The position numbers were made by a program, and so were the translations under genes. This document shows positions 36,205 through 45,678 of a stretch of 64,000 nucleotides of DNA, piece by piece (position 1 is the first letter of the stretch; each line of letters begins with the position of its first letter). This stretch comes from Segetibacter sp. 3557_3 (GTDB lineage: Bacteria > Bacteroidota > Bacteroidia > Chitinophagales > Chitinophagaceae), in the NCBI RefSeq assembly GCF_004354985.1, contig NZ_SMSK01000001.1, positions 992,001 through 1,056,000 of the forward strand, written 5' to 3'. Under the pieces are notes generated by a model. It worked only from the letters and a program-made list of their open reading frames with translations. It did not search any database and was not told where the DNA came from.

Positions 36205-36957
36205 CTATTGCATTTCCTCCAGCAGCTTTTTGCCAGCTGCTTTGTACCCGGCATCATCAGGGGTACGATTGGGTAACCGAACGAGTTTATTAAGCACCTC
36301 GATTGCCTTTGCCGGTTTGTTGTCGTGTTTATAAGCCTTTGCCAACTCCAGGTAATTGACTACAAAGTACTGATCAACGCTCCGGGCTTTTTCCATGTAC
36401 TTGATTGCATCTTCGATAGTTGCATCCGGCATACCGCCGAAAAATGTTTTTACCGCAACACGTTTAACCCATGATAGCTGTACCATTTCGAAATGCCACT
36501 TGCCCAACGAAAAGTTCGCCCTTGCATGATTGGGGTTTAGTGCAACAGCTTTTGCAGCATACACCTGGATGTTTTTTACATTTTCAATGATCTTTTTGTT
36601 CTCGGTTTCCGTTTCAGTAAGTCTTGCGGCCACCATCGACATCACATAGTTTGCATCGGCATTATTAGGGTCAATCGCGAGCGCCTTATCAACATATTGC
36701 CTTGCAGCGTCTACAAAAGGTTTCTTTGCTTTTTTATCTGCTTGCCGCGCCCCAATCGAAGCAGATAATTCCGCCGCCTTGATGAGTGCATTGATGTTGT
36801 TAGCGTCAGCACCTACAGCCTGCTTGTATTTTTCAAGTGCCTCAGCGACTTTCAGTGACCTTTCAAAATTTTCACCTTCTTTCAATAGCACATTTACGTC
36901 CTGTGCAAAACACATTGGAGCCAAAAGCAACAGATAGATTAATACGGAAAATCTCAT
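36205..36957 (-). CDS. Periplasmic tetratricopeptide-repeat protein
   Basis: 250 residues from ATG 36957, with signal peptide MRFSVLIYLLLLAPMCFAQ. The mature part is a chain of TPR-like helices: ALEKYKQAVGADANNINALI, YVDKALAIDPNNADANYVM, AKAVALNPNHARANFSLG and a C-terminal AYKHDNKPAKAIEVLNKL. The family resembles Bacteroidota TPR proteins with a regulator-of-microtubule-dynamics-like fold, function unknown. It begins 1 nt after the folB stop, so it is translationally coupled to folB, an odd pairing of a folate enzyme and an exported scaffold. Confidence 0.85.
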   Translation of the reverse strand: MRFSVLIYLLLLAPMCFAQDVNVLLKEGENFERSLKVAEALEKYKQAVGADANNINALIKAAELSASIGARQADKKAKKPFVDAARQYVDKALAIDPNNADANYVMSMVAARLTETETENKKIIENVKNIQVYAAKAVALNPNHARANFSLGKWHFEMVQLSWVKRVAVKTFFGGMPDATIEDAIKYMEKARSVDQYFVVNYLELAKAYKHDNKPAKAIEVLNKLVRLPNRTPDDAGYKAAGKKLLEEMQ

Positions 36958-36958
36958 T

Positions 36959-37318
36959 TTAGTCGTTTCTTTTTTTCTGGTAAGTAATGCCAACAGTTCC
37001 GACAAACGAAGCAATTGGAGGCTGCAATTTTGTGATCGATATTTCAACTTCCCTGATTAACGAAAATTGTTCCAAAAAAACATCCGCAATTTCCATGGCT
37101 ATTGTTTCTAAAAGAGGCGAAGGCCGGTTCATCCGGTCTTTGATGATTTCATAAAGGGAAACATAGTTGATCGTTTCCTCAAGCTGCCTGATAATTCCCT
37201 GCCTGGGCTTGTACCTCACCAGGGCATTCACTTCAAAATTCCCTCCTGCAATACCTTCCTCTTCGTGTACCCCATGGTAGCTGTAAAAAGCAAGTTTTTT
37301 TAAATGAACGGTGATCAT
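36959..37318 (-). CDS. folB: Dihydroneopterin aldolase
   Basis: 119 residues from ATG 37318. The open frame runs to 37522, but that upstream part overlaps trxB and is rejected. It cleaves dihydroneopterin to the hydroxymethyl pterin used by HppK and FolP. Seen: KLAFYSYHGVHEEEG with the conserved Tyr-His-Gly-Val-E pocket, YVSLYEII, the SPLLETIAMEIAD helix with pterin-binding Glu, and the TKLQPPI strand. It sits downstream of a trxB terminator, so it probably has its own promoter. Confidence 0.93.
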   Translation of the reverse strand: MITVHLKKLAFYSYHGVHEEEGIAGGNFEVNALVRYKPRQGIIRQLEETINYVSLYEIIKDRMNRPSPLLETIAMEIADVFLEQFSLIREVEISITKLQPPIASFVGTVGITYQKKRND

Positions 37319-37324
37319 ATAGGT

Positions 37325-37359
37325 CAAAAATAAGGCGATCATCCCTAAGATGACCGCCT
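37325..37359 (-). terminator. Intrinsic terminator after trxB
   Basis: Minus strand: AGGCGGTCATC, 5-nt loop, GATGATCGCCT, then TTATTTTT. The 11-bp stem is complete with a single G.U pair. It ends the trxB transcript just before folB. Confidence 0.8.
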
Positions 37360-37400
37360 GTAAATAGTTGAGCCTGTTAAATGATTTACAATGATAATGC

Positions 37401-38348
37401 TTAGATGAACCCTTTGATCGCCAGGTAGCGTTCGGCATCAAGTGCAGCCATACAACCTGTACCAGCAGCAGTAATTGCCTGCCGGTAAATTTTGTCTTGT
37501 ACGTCGCCAGCTGCAAATACACCTTCTACATTGGTTTTACTGGTACCGGGTATTGTTTTGAGATAGCCTTCGTCGTCCATATCGAGCCAGCCTTTAAAGA
37601 TATCTGTATTGGGCTGGTGTCCAATTGCAACAAAAAACGCACTCACCGGTATCTCACGCAAGGCTTTGGTTTTGGTATCAATAATCCGGATCGCTTCCAC
37701 TTTCTTCTCGCCCAACACCTCATCTGTTTCAGAGTTCCAATGCACCTCAATGTTGGGTGCTTTAAATACCCGATCCTGCATCACCTTCGATGCGCGCATC
37801 TGGTCTTTGCGCACCAGCATATGTACCTTTGAACACAATTTTGAAAGATAAAGTGCCTCTTCAGCAGCCGTGTCACCCGCACCTACAATGGCCACATCTT
37901 TGCCTTTGAAGAAGAAGCCATCACAAACCGCACATGCACTAACCCCATAACCATTCAGCCGCTGCTCACTCGGGAGGCCAAGCCATTTTGCTGAGGCGCC
38001 GGTACTAACGATAACGGCGTCAGCTTCAATTAACTTGTCGTCATCCACCCATACTTTGTAAGGATGCTCCATGAAATCTACCTTGGTGGCAAGACCGTAC
38101 CGAATATCTGTTCCCATCCGGGCAGCCTGCTTTTCGAAATTGATCATCATCTCCGGACCCTGTATTCCTTCGGGGTAACCGGGATAATTCTCCACCTCAG
38201 TTGTAATGGTAAGTTGTCCGCCAGGTTGAATACCCTGGTATAACACCGGCTTCATATTAGCGCGTGCTGCGTAAATGGCGGCCGTATAACCTGCCGGTCC
38301 CGAACCTATAATCAGACAATGGACTTTTTCTGCTGTATTATTCTCCAT
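37401..38348 (-). CDS. trxB: Thioredoxin-disulfide reductase
   Basis: 315 residues. It transfers electrons from NADPH through FAD to thioredoxin. Seen: FAD motif IIGSGPAGYTAAIYAARA (about 13-30), redox centre CAVCDG (about 143-148), NADPH motif VGAGDTAAEEA (about 161-171), and the C-terminal FAD-binding GVFAAGDVQD. Normal length, single gene bounded by a terminator. It is divergent from nothing nearby; DUF4249 lies upstream on the same strand with 128 nt between. Confidence 0.96.
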   Translation of the reverse strand: MENNTAEKVHCLIIGSGPAGYTAAIYAARANMKPVLYQGIQPGGQLTITTEVENYPGYPEGIQGPEMMINFEKQAARMGTDIRYGLATKVDFMEHPYKVWVDDDKLIEADAVIVSTGASAKWLGLPSEQRLNGYGVSACAVCDGFFFKGKDVAIVGAGDTAAEEALYLSKLCSKVHMLVRKDQMRASKVMQDRVFKAPNIEVHWNSETDEVLGEKKVEAIRIIDTKTKALREIPVSAFFVAIGHQPNTDIFKGWLDMDDEGYLKTIPGTSKTNVEGVFAAGDVQDKIYRQAITAAGTGCMAALDAERYLAIKGFI

Positions 38349-38476
38349 GCTTGTATTTTATATTTTATATATCCCTTGTGTTGCTTTGCTTTACATGCGG
38401 GCTTTGCTATAGCACCAATCGTGGCAATATGCTGCTGTTTTATAAAGCTTGCAGGTAGCGGCCAAACTAGGATCTT

Positions 38477-39352
38477 TTATTTAGGAATGATCACGGTTTT
38501 ATATTGAACGGCATATCCGCAAAATGCGCCCAGTGCGCCGTTGCTAATGTTTCCTACTACCCTTGTTGGGGTTGAAAACGGGTTTCCAACACTTTGATAG
38601 CTGTATTCAAGGCCACGCCAAAACTCAAAACTCACTTTATCAATATTGGCAAACTTAACGGTTGCGGTGTCCCCCCTCCTGAAAAACCCATATTCCTTTT
38701 CATCCAGGGTATCGTTCCTGTTGATACCCCTGTCTACCTGTATCTCGTACGTGGTACCATCAACTATCTGGTCGTCAAATACAGAACTGGCACCCGGAAA
38801 AAACGGATCGCGGTTCACCCTGGTAAAGTACCTGATGTAATTGCCATAACCGGGTGGATCCGTAACCTTAACCATAAGAGTAACCCTTGGTGTATCTTCT
38901 ACCCTTGGGGCTGGCTTCCACCAAAGGCTGTCAATCGTTTTTGCCAGCACCGGTATGGTTGTGCTGGAAGTGTACACCGCCCCGCCAACACGAATATCTA
39001 ACTTGTAAGTCTTGCCCTCCTCTCCTAATAATAAGGGCGCTCCGGCAGGCAAGCCATAATAATAAACAAAATACCCGCTGTCAATCGGCACTTTATATTC
39101 TATCAATGGTTGCGACAAGGTGCCATTCGACACGGTTACAGCCGCGTCATGTACAAATGAACCCTGCAGCATTGCTCTTGTAATAAGGCTAAAAAAGTTC
39201 AGCGAATTGCTAAGTTGAACTATGGGAGGCTGTCCGTTTTCAATCTGGGCTTCCACTACCAGTTTCGCCGGCTGGTTCTCAGGTTGGATCGTGATGCCTT
39301 TTTCGCAAGCCAAAAAAAACACCGCAAGTACAATGACAATGTATGGCTTCAT
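38477..39352 (-). CDS. DUF4249 family lipoprotein
   Basis: 291 residues with signal peptide and lipobox FLAC (Cys16). The early KLVVEAQIENGQPPIVQLS strand and the VTVSNG region match DUF4249, an outer-membrane lipoprotein family often paired with TonB-dependent receptors in Bacteroidota. No receptor gene is adjacent here. A TAATTTTG -7-like box on the minus strand lies only 6-13 nt before the ATG (39365-39358), so the start codon or the promoter assignment may need moving. The gene is divergent from the OmpA-like gene. Confidence 0.82.
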   Translation of the reverse strand: MKPYIVIVLAVFFLACEKGITIQPENQPAKLVVEAQIENGQPPIVQLSNSLNFFSLITRAMLQGSFVHDAAVTVSNGTLSQPLIEYKVPIDSGYFVYYYGLPAGAPLLLGEEGKTYKLDIRVGGAVYTSSTTIPVLAKTIDSLWWKPAPRVEDTPRVTLMVKVTDPPGYGNYIRYFTRVNRDPFFPGASSVFDDQIVDGTTYEIQVDRGINRNDTLDEKEYGFFRRGDTATVKFANIDKVSFEFWRGLEYSYQSVGNPFSTPTRVVGNISNGALGAFCGYAVQYKTVIIPK

Positions 39353-39473
39353 GCCGGCAAAATTAATGGTTCTTAAGTTTGTATTTATGCTCAGGGGTAT
39401 TGCAAATCAACAGCCTGTTTTCATAATCAGTCGTTATGGCACGATAATTACGCATCATCGGAAAAATATTACC

Positions 39474-40325
39474 ATGACCAAAACAACCTTAACAGTTGCA
39501 TTGTTGTTTCTGTTCTCTCTTACCTCCTGTGTTGCTAAAAAGAAATTCCTCCAGGCGCAGGATACCATCAGCGATTTAAGGAGTGATAGTGCCAATAAGG
39601 CTACCCGAATCAACAAATACGAGCAAGACGTGCTTGGTTTGGAAACAAACATCAGGAACCTTGAAAGAACCCGGAACGGGCTCCAGCGCCAGGTAGACTC
39701 GATCAATCAACGACTTGACGCGGCTAACCGGGATGCATCCAATAAGCTACAGGACGCTTCGAGTAAACTTACCTTAAGCCAAAAGCAGATTGCGGATCAA
39801 CAACAGCGCCTTGAGCAATTGCAGGAACTAATGGATCAGCAGAAGAAAAACCGTGAGGAACTCCGGAAAAAAATCTCAGATGCGCTGGTGAGTTTCAATT
39901 CCAATGAACTGACGGTAGCTACTAAAAACGGGAAAGTTTATGTAAGCCTGCAGGAAAACCTCTTGTTTCCTTCAGGAAGCGCAGTAGTTAATCAAAAAGG
40001 CACCCAGGCACTGTCGAAACTTGCTGAAGTATTGAATGTCAATCCCGATATCAATATTGAAATTGAAGGTCATACCGACTCAATTCCTATGAAAGGCCGG
40101 TACTCCGACAACTGGGACCTGAGCACGGCCCGTTCTACCGCTATCGTACGGATACTTACCAACAGCTATAAGGTTGATCCGATCAGGGTTAAGGCTGCGG
40201 GACGAAGCAAATACGAGCCGGTCGACGTAAACTCAACAGCTGATGGCAGGGCTAAAAACAGGCGTACAGAAATCATCCTGTCACCCAAACTTGACGAATT
40301 AATGCGCCTTGTTCAATCAGAATAA
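39474..40325 (+). CDS. OmpA-family peptidoglycan-binding lipoprotein
   Basis: 283 residues from ATG 39474; the frame extends upstream over the DUF4249 start and is rejected. Signal peptide and lipobox LTSC (Cys19), a coiled-coil stalk rich in Gln/Asp/Arg (about 28-135), then an OmpA/MotB domain (about 150-270) with the meso-DAP-binding signature IEIEGHTDS and NWDLSTARS ending in NRRTEI. It tethers the outer membrane to peptidoglycan. The transcript ends in a shared terminator before rpoD. Confidence 0.92.
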   Translation: MTKTTLTVALLFLFSLTSCVAKKKFLQAQDTISDLRSDSANKATRINKYEQDVLGLETNIRNLERTRNGLQRQVDSINQRLDAANRDASNKLQDASSKLTLSQKQIADQQQRLEQLQELMDQQKKNREELRKKISDALVSFNSNELTVATKNGKVYVSLQENLLFPSGSAVVNQKGTQALSKLAEVLNVNPDINIEIEGHTDSIPMKGRYSDNWDLSTARSTAIVRILTNSYKVDPIRVKAAGRSKYEPVDVNSTADGRAKNRRTEIILSPKLDELMRLVQSE

Positions 40326-40344
40326 GTAAATAATCAATACAAAT

Positions 40345-40380
40345 AAAAAAACCCCTCATCTTTGGATGAAGGGTTTTTTA
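40345..40380. terminator. Bidirectional terminator, OmpA-like gene / sigma factor
   Basis: An A-run, ACCCCTCATC, TTTG loop, GATGAAGGGT, T-run. There is one mismatch in the stem, with T-tracts on both strands, between two convergent genes. Confidence 0.82.
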
Positions 40381-40396
40381 TTTCAAGTCAATTATA

Positions 40397-41254
40397 CTAT
40401 CCCAGGTAAGCCTTTAGGGCGTTACTATACCGCGCTTTCTGAAGGCGTTTGATTGCACGCTCTTTGATCTGCCGGATACGCTCTTTTGTCAGGTCGTACT
40501 TCTGGCCAATTTGCTCGATTGTTACACCGTTTTCTCCATCCAATCCGAAGTAAGCATTAACGATCTCTGCCTCACGGGGAGACAAAGATTTTAATACACG
40601 ACGTATCTCCTCTCTCAAACTGTCCTTCATTACATCATCATCTGTATCGTCGCCACCTTGTAAAAGGTCACCCATCGCCACATCTTCCGCTTCGTGCACC
40701 GGCGCATCCAATGATGTATGACGGGTGTTGCTTTGAAAGATGTTGTTTATCTCCGTTTCACTCATTTCCAGTATCTCGGATAACTCCTCTGTACTGGGTT
40801 CCCTTTCATGCTCCTGTTCGAAAGCCATATAGGCTTTGTTCGCCTTGTTGTAAGTTCCAATCTTGTTTTGTGGAAGTCTTACCAGGCGACCTTGCTCAGC
40901 TAATGCCTGCAGGATCGATTGGCGGATCCACCAAACTGCATAAGAAATAAATTTGAAACCTTTAGTTTCATCAAAACGCTGGGCTGCTTTGATAAGCCCT
41001 AGATTCCCCTCGTTGATCAAATCGCTTAAAGATAATCCCTGGTGTTGATATTGCTTTGCTACTGAAACCACAAAACGAAGGTTAGCTGTTGTTAACCTTT
41101 CCAGAGCCCGCTGATCCCCCATTTTGATTTTCTGAGCAAGAATAGTTTCTTCTTCAGGGGTAATCATAGGAATTTTGGAGATTTCCTGCAGGTATTTTTC
41201 AACCGCCTGCGAGTCTCTGTTTGTGATCTGAGTGGCAATTTTAAGCTGCCTCAT
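40397..41254 (-). CDS. rpoD: Primary sigma-70 factor (RpoD/SigA)
   Basis: 285 residues, the compact Bacteroidota form lacking region 1.1. Seen: region 1.2 (YLQEISKIPMITPEEE), region 2 with NLRFVVSVAKQYQ, DLINEGNLGLIKAA, and the -10-melting segment FKFISYAVWWIRQSI, region 3, and region 4 helix-turn-helix TIEQIGQKYDLTKERIRQI. It directs most transcription, recognising the TTTG / TAnnTTTG promoters seen in this window. It is transcribed alone from a promoter at about 41359. Confidence 0.95.
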   Translation of the reverse strand: MRQLKIATQITNRDSQAVEKYLQEISKIPMITPEEETILAQKIKMGDQRALERLTTANLRFVVSVAKQYQHQGLSLSDLINEGNLGLIKAAQRFDETKGFKFISYAVWWIRQSILQALAEQGRLVRLPQNKIGTYNKANKAYMAFEQEHEREPSTEELSEILEMSETEINNIFQSNTRHTSLDAPVHEAEDVAMGDLLQGGDDTDDDVMKDSLREEIRRVLKSLSPREAEIVNAYFGLDGENGVTIEQIGQKYDLTKERIRQIKERAIKRLQKARYSNALKAYLG

Positions 41255-41358
41255 AATGTATATGTATTAATGAATAGAAACCGCTAATAAGACACATTTC
41301 CTATCGGGTATGTTGCAAAACTGTGAGCCATTATTATAAAAAAGGAACAAAATGCGTG

Positions 41359-41389
41359 CAAAACTACGTTGGAACATCGGTTTTTAAAA
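41359..41389 (-). promoter_or_regulatory. Predicted sigma-factor gene promoter
   Basis: Minus strand TAGTTTTG at 41366-41359 is an exact TAnnTTTG box. A TTTT tract about 19 nt upstream stands where TTTG is expected. The leader to the ATG at 41254 would be about 100 nt. The rest of the 425-nt gap to the threonine aldolase gene shows no gene. Confidence 0.5.
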
Positions 41390-41679
41390 GGGAAAACCCA
41401 TATATCTACGTGTTTTAGGGTATAATTAACCGAATATTTTAGTATTATTCCGTCCAGCTCCTTATTGTTCATGAACGCACACGTATATTCCGGCGCAAGT
41501 ACACCTGATCTGGTAATAATACGACCGTACTAACACGGGGGACTCATACATGCGGGAATGGATCGCGTAATCAAATAACCATTTACGTTAAAACACTTTC
41601 AAGCCCAATTTTTAAGCCCGAAAAATCGGGGAATTATGCCTCCGGATGTAAGTGCTATTCACGTAAATTCGTGCCCATT

Positions 41680-42693
41680 ATGATTGATTTTCGCTCCGAC
41701 ACTTTCACCAAACCTACACCCGGGATGCTTGAAGCAATGTGCCGGGCCGAAGTAGGAGACGATGTATATGGTGAAGACCCCACCGTAAACAGGCTGGAAA
41801 TATTGTCAGCTGACCTATTTGGAATGGAAGCTGCCATCTTCTGCCCCAGCGGAACAATGACCAACCAGATTGCCATTAAATGCCATACCCAACCCGGGGA
41901 CGAGGTCATCTGTGATAAATTATCCCACATTTATATTTATGAAGGTGGTGGGGTTGCGTTCAATTCGCTAAGTTCCGTTCGGCCGATAGAGGGCGATCGG
42001 GGCCGGATAACTGCAGAGCAGGTTTTAGAAAGTATTAATCCCGACGACATTCATAAGCCTGTAACCAGCCTTGTAAGCCTTGAAAATACCGCAAATCGCG
42101 GCGGAGGAAGTTGTTACGACTTCGAAGAATTCAGAAGGATAAAAGAAGTTTGTCTTGCGCATAAACTGGCGCTTCATCTTGATGGGGCAAGGTTATACAA
42201 CGCAATTGTTGCCGGTAATCAATCGCCCCGTCATTACGGCGAAGTGTTCGATAGTATTTCCGTATGCCTCAGCAAAGGCCTGGGTACACCGGTTGGCAGC
42301 GTGCTCATCGGAACCAATGAACTGGTAAAAAAAGCTCGGCGCTTACGCAAAGTATTTGGTGGTGGAATGCGCCAGGCAGGCTTCCTGGCTGCAGCAGGGA
42401 TCTATGCCCTGGAAAACAATGTGGATCGCCTGGCAGAGGATCATAAACATGCCGCGATGCTTGCTGCGGCACTTGCACAAAAAGATTTCACCGGCGAGAT
42501 CCTGCCCGTAGAAACCAATATCCTCATATTTGAAGTCAAAGGCAGGTTTACTGCCCAGGAGCTTGTGGATAAATTCAGGGAACAGGAAATTGTAACGATA
42601 GCCATTTCAAAAAAACAAGTTCGGATGGTTTTACATTTAGATATTACTTTTGAAATGGTACAAAGAACCATACAGGTGATCAAAAATCTGTAA
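41680..42693 (+). CDS. ltaE: Low-specificity L-threonine aldolase
   Basis: 337 residues from ATG 41680; an in-frame GTG at 41671 is less likely. A pyridoxal-phosphate fold-type I enzyme that cleaves L-threonine or allo-threonine to glycine and acetaldehyde. Seen: MIDFRSDTFTKPTPGM, GDDVYGEDPTV, the HLDGARLYNA strand holding the PLP-aspartate, and SKGLGTPVGSVL with the Schiff-base lysine. It is followed 48 nt later by pgi on the same strand. Confidence 0.93.
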   Translation: MIDFRSDTFTKPTPGMLEAMCRAEVGDDVYGEDPTVNRLEILSADLFGMEAAIFCPSGTMTNQIAIKCHTQPGDEVICDKLSHIYIYEGGGVAFNSLSSVRPIEGDRGRITAEQVLESINPDDIHKPVTSLVSLENTANRGGGSCYDFEEFRRIKEVCLAHKLALHLDGARLYNAIVAGNQSPRHYGEVFDSISVCLSKGLGTPVGSVLIGTNELVKKARRLRKVFGGGMRQAGFLAAAGIYALENNVDRLAEDHKHAAMLAAALAQKDFTGEILPVETNILIFEVKGRFTAQELVDKFREQEIVTIAISKKQVRMVLHLDITFEMVQRTIQVIKNL

Positions 42694-42741
42694 AGTGCGA
42701 ATCGAATATCCGGCAAAAAAAAAAGCTAATAACAAGCAATT

Positions 42742-44397
42742 ATGCTCCCAAAGATCAATCCGACCATTACCCAGGCGTGGCTATTACTTCGCAGGCATTA
42801 CGACGAAGAAATGCAGCGTAACCATCTAAGAAAACTATTCGCGGGAGATGATGACCGTTTTAAAAAGTTCTCACTGTGTTTCGATGACATCTTATTTGAT
42901 TATTCCAAAAACATCATCAATAACAAAACCTTGCAGCTGCTATTGCAATTGGCAGAAGATTGCAAGGTTAAAGACGCTATTGATGCAATGTTTAATGGCG
43001 AGAAGATAAACGAAACAGAAGACAGATCGGTATTGCATGTTGCGTTAAGAAACTTTTCCAATAAACCTTATTTCGCAAACGGCGAAGATGTTATGCCTGC
43101 TATACGGCAGGTGCAACAGCAGATGCGTACGATTTGTGAAAAAGTGCACAGTGGCAATTGGAAGGGTTACACCGGCAAACCTATTCGTTACATCGTAAAC
43201 ATCGGTATTGGCGGGAGTGACCTGGGCCCGGTGATGGTTACTGAAGCACTTAAACCTTATTGGCAACCTAACATCCAGACTTATTTTGTAAGCAACATCG
43301 ATGGCACCCACATCGCTGAAACCCTAAAAAAAGTAAACCCCGAAGAAACGCTTTTCCTGATCGCCAGTAAAACATTTACGACGCAGGAAACCATGACAAA
43401 TGCGCATACCGCACGCAGTTGGTTCCTACACCATGCACATGATGAAGCGCACATTGCCAAACATTTTGCTGCGCTGAGCACCAACCAGGCAGAGGTGGTT
43501 AAATTTGGTATCGCTCCCGAAAACATGTTTGTTTTTTGGGACTGGGTTGGTGGAAGGTATTCGCTTTGGAGTGCAATAGGTCTATCCATAGCGCTTACCA
43601 TTGGTTACGACAACTTTGAAGAACTGCTGAAAGGTGCCCACCAGGTTGACGAGCATTTTGCATCTGAGAAGTTTGCTACAAACATTCCCGTGGTAATGGC
43701 CGTACTGGGCATATGGTACACCAACTTCTTTGGCGCACAAAGCGAAGCGATATTGCCGTATGACCAATACATGAGTCGTTTTGCGGCCTATTTCCAGCAA
43801 GGAAATATGGAGAGTAATGGTAAGAGTGTAGATAGAAACGGTTACGAAGTTAACTATGAAACGGGTCCGGTAATCTGGGGAGAACCCGGAACAAATGGCC
43901 AACATGCCTTCTACCAGCTTATTCACCAGGGAACCCTGGTGATCCCCTGCGACTTTATTGCACCGGCAAGAAGCCATAACCCGATTGGCGATCACCATGC
44001 CAAGCTACTCAGTAACTTTTTTGCGCAAACCGAAGCGTTGATGAATGGCAAAACGGAAGAAGAGGCAAAGAGCGAATTAGAAAGCTCCGGCAAATCAAAA
44101 GAAGAGGTAAAGAAACTACTGCGATTCAAGGTGTTTGAAGGAAATAAACCAACCAACTCTTTTCTTGTAAAACTGATCACGCCTAAAACCCTGGGCAGCC
44201 TGATTGCCATGTACGAACACAAAATTTTTGTACAGGGTATCATATGGAACATATTCAGCTTCGACCAATGGGGTGTTGAGCTTGGCAAACAGTTGGCCAA
44301 CAAAATTCTGCCGGAACTACAAAGCGCCGAACCGGTGACCAATCATGATACGTCGACGAACGGTTTGATAAACACCTATAAACAATGGAAATCCTGA
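42742..44397 (+). CDS. pgi: Glucose-6-phosphate isomerase
   Basis: 551 residues, the long PGI form. It interconverts glucose-6-phosphate and fructose-6-phosphate in glycolysis. Seen: [17 protein letters not shown] (about 152-168), family signature [30 protein letters not shown], and a C-terminal lysine region [11 protein letters not shown]. It ends at a strong terminator. Linkage to threonine aldolase upstream probably reflects a shared transcript without a shared pathway. Confidence 0.97.
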   Translation: MLPKINPTITQAWLLLRRHYDEEMQRNHLRKLFAGDDDRFKKFSLCFDDILFDYSKNIINNKTLQLLLQLAEDCKVKDAIDAMFNGEKINETEDRSVLHVALRNFSNKPYFANGEDVMPAIRQVQQQMRTICEKVHSGNWKGYTGKPIRYIVNIGIGGSDLGPVMVTEALKPYWQPNIQTYFVSNIDGTHIAETLKKVNPEETLFLIASKTFTTQETMTNAHTARSWFLHHAHDEAHIAKHFAALSTNQAEVVKFGIAPENMFVFWDWVGGRYSLWSAIGLSIALTIGYDNFEELLKGAHQVDEHFASEKFATNIPVVMAVLGIWYTNFFGAQSEAILPYDQYMSRFAAYFQQGNMESNGKSVDRNGYEVNYETGPVIWGEPGTNGQHAFYQLIHQGTLVIPCDFIAPARSHNPIGDHHAKLLSNFFAQTEALMNGKTEEEAKSELESSGKSKEEVKKLLRFKVFEGNKPTNSFLVKLITPKTLGSLIAMYEHKIFVQGIIWNIFSFDQWGVELGKQLANKILPELQSAEPVTNHDTSTNGLINTYKQWKS

Positions 44398-44418
44398 TCT
44401 GGGGTACATACCAATATT

Positions 44419-44454
44419 ACAAAAGGTTGCCTTAAACGGCAGCCTTTTGTATTT
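44419..44454 (+). terminator. Intrinsic terminator after pgi
   Basis: ACAAAAGGTTGCC, 6-nt loop, GGCAGCCTTTTGT, then ATTT. The 13-bp stem contains one G.U pair. It begins about 22 nt after the pgi stop. Confidence 0.82.
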
Positions 44455-44526
44455 ATATGGGTGCTGAGTTCGTTGTTCTGCAGTATCGTTTAATTTGCCG
44501 GATAACAGCCGCCCGAAGCACTCAAG

Positions 44527-44600
44527 GTACAAGTGAGTGATACGCGTCCGACTGCGCAGCGGGCGGGCAACAATGACCGGCAATTAACATATACCGCCGA
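44527..44600 (+). repeat. Interspersed repeat, copy F (with hairpin insert)
   Basis: Starts GTACAAGTGAGTGATAC, then a hairpin (CGTCCG, 9-nt loop, CGGGCG at 44545-44565, one G.U) inserted at the same point as in the copy at 29965, then GGCAACAATGACC. Downstream similarity fades, so this copy is partly degenerate. It lies between the convergent pgi and FKBP genes, between their terminators. Confidence 0.65.
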
Positions 44601-44624
44601 CCAAGAAATCACCATTCTGAAGCA

Positions 44625-44657
44625 TAAAAAAACCACCGTCTTGCGGTGGCTTTTTCT
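44625..44657 (-). terminator. Intrinsic terminator after the FKBP gene
   Basis: Minus strand reads CCACCG, short loop, CGGTGG, then a T-run of seven (the plus-strand A-run); the plus strand also has T5 after the stem, so it may work both ways. It lies about 20-30 nt past the FKBP stop. Confidence 0.8.
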
Positions 44658-44676
44658 TATTCGTAAAAGATAACAA

Positions 44677-45675
44677 TTAACGTGGAGGTTGTTGCGGTTG
44701 CCCCTGCCCTTGTGGCGGTTGCTGACCCTGCTGTTGTTGCTGTTGCTGCATTTGCTCCTGCAATTGCTGTAACATACGGGGATCCATCTGTTGTTGTGGT
44801 TGCTGCTTTGGCGCGTCGGTTACGCTTTTAACTGTTACGTCGAAAACGAGGTTGGAATATGGAGGTATGGGCCCTTTGCCACCTGGACCATAAGCCATAA
44901 GAGCAGGAACAAGTATACGTCCGCTGCCACCTTCGCCAAAGTAAGGAAGTGCTTCTTCCCATGCCGGAATAACCTGGCCCGATCCCATAACAAGTGAAAG
45001 GGGTTCAGTATGGTGAAAAGCTGTATCCAGGTTGCTATCGAAAACCTTTCCCGTAGTCATTAACGATCCTTTGTACATCACAGAAACCTGCTTACCGGTT
45101 AAGGCTTTGTTGGCATTACCCGGATTGGTAACTTCAACGAAAACCCCGCTAGGAAGTTTTTGCGCTTTTATTTTGTTTTTGGTAATGTAGGCCTGTACAT
45201 CTGCAATCTCCCTGCTCTTCTCTTTCTCAAGTTCAGCTTGCTGGTCTTTCGTTTTAGCCTCATCAGATGCCATTACCTGCAGGATACGTATGCTGGTTAC
45301 AATCTGGTCGCGACGTTTTAAAAAATCGTTGTATTGCACCCCACCTCTTTTAACCAGGGTATCTACCTGCGCAATGGTAATAAGGCTGTCACCAACAGAG
45401 CAATATTTCAACACTTCGGTAAAATCGTGTGTGTTCTTTGCAGCGGTGTCAAAAGGAAGGTACTCCGGCAAACGACCGTAGGTTGAAAACAAGACTGAGT
45501 CGTTGCTGGCAATTTTTACGGCAGCATTAATTTTTAGAATTTGGCCGGGTTGAATTTTTTCTTTCCCGTTTCCTTTGATGATCTTATAGGCAAGACCCGA
45601 AGGTGTTTTGTCATATTTCGGATTGCACGAAGCAACAAGTGCAGCCAACCCAATAATGCTAAATAATCGTTTCAT
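44677..45675 (-). CDS. FKBP-type peptidyl-prolyl isomerase lipoprotein
   Basis: 332 residues. Signal peptide and lipobox VASC (Cys17). An N-terminal domain (about 25-130) resembling a degenerate FKBP precedes a linker and a C-terminal FKBP domain (about 185-285) with VSVMYKGSLMTTGKVFDSN, VIPAWEEAL and GKGPIPPYSNLVFDV, the isomerase pocket residues. The tail (about 295-332) is almost all Gln, Gly and Pro. It speeds prolyl isomerisation of envelope proteins. It starts 3 nt after the nrnA stop, so it is co-transcribed with nrnA. Confidence 0.93.
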   Translation of the reverse strand: MKRLFSIIGLAALVASCNPKYDKTPSGLAYKIIKGNGKEKIQPGQILKINAAVKIASNDSVLFSTYGRLPEYLPFDTAAKNTHDFTEVLKYCSVGDSLITIAQVDTLVKRGGVQYNDFLKRRDQIVTSIRILQVMASDEAKTKDQQAELEKEKSREIADVQAYITKNKIKAQKLPSGVFVEVTNPGNANKALTGKQVSVMYKGSLMTTGKVFDSNLDTAFHHTEPLSLVMGSGQVIPAWEEALPYFGEGGSGRILVPALMAYGPGGKGPIPPYSNLVFDVTVKSVTDAPKQQPQQQMDPRMLQQLQEQMQQQQQQQGQQPPQGQGQPQQPPR

Positions 45676-45678
45676 AAT

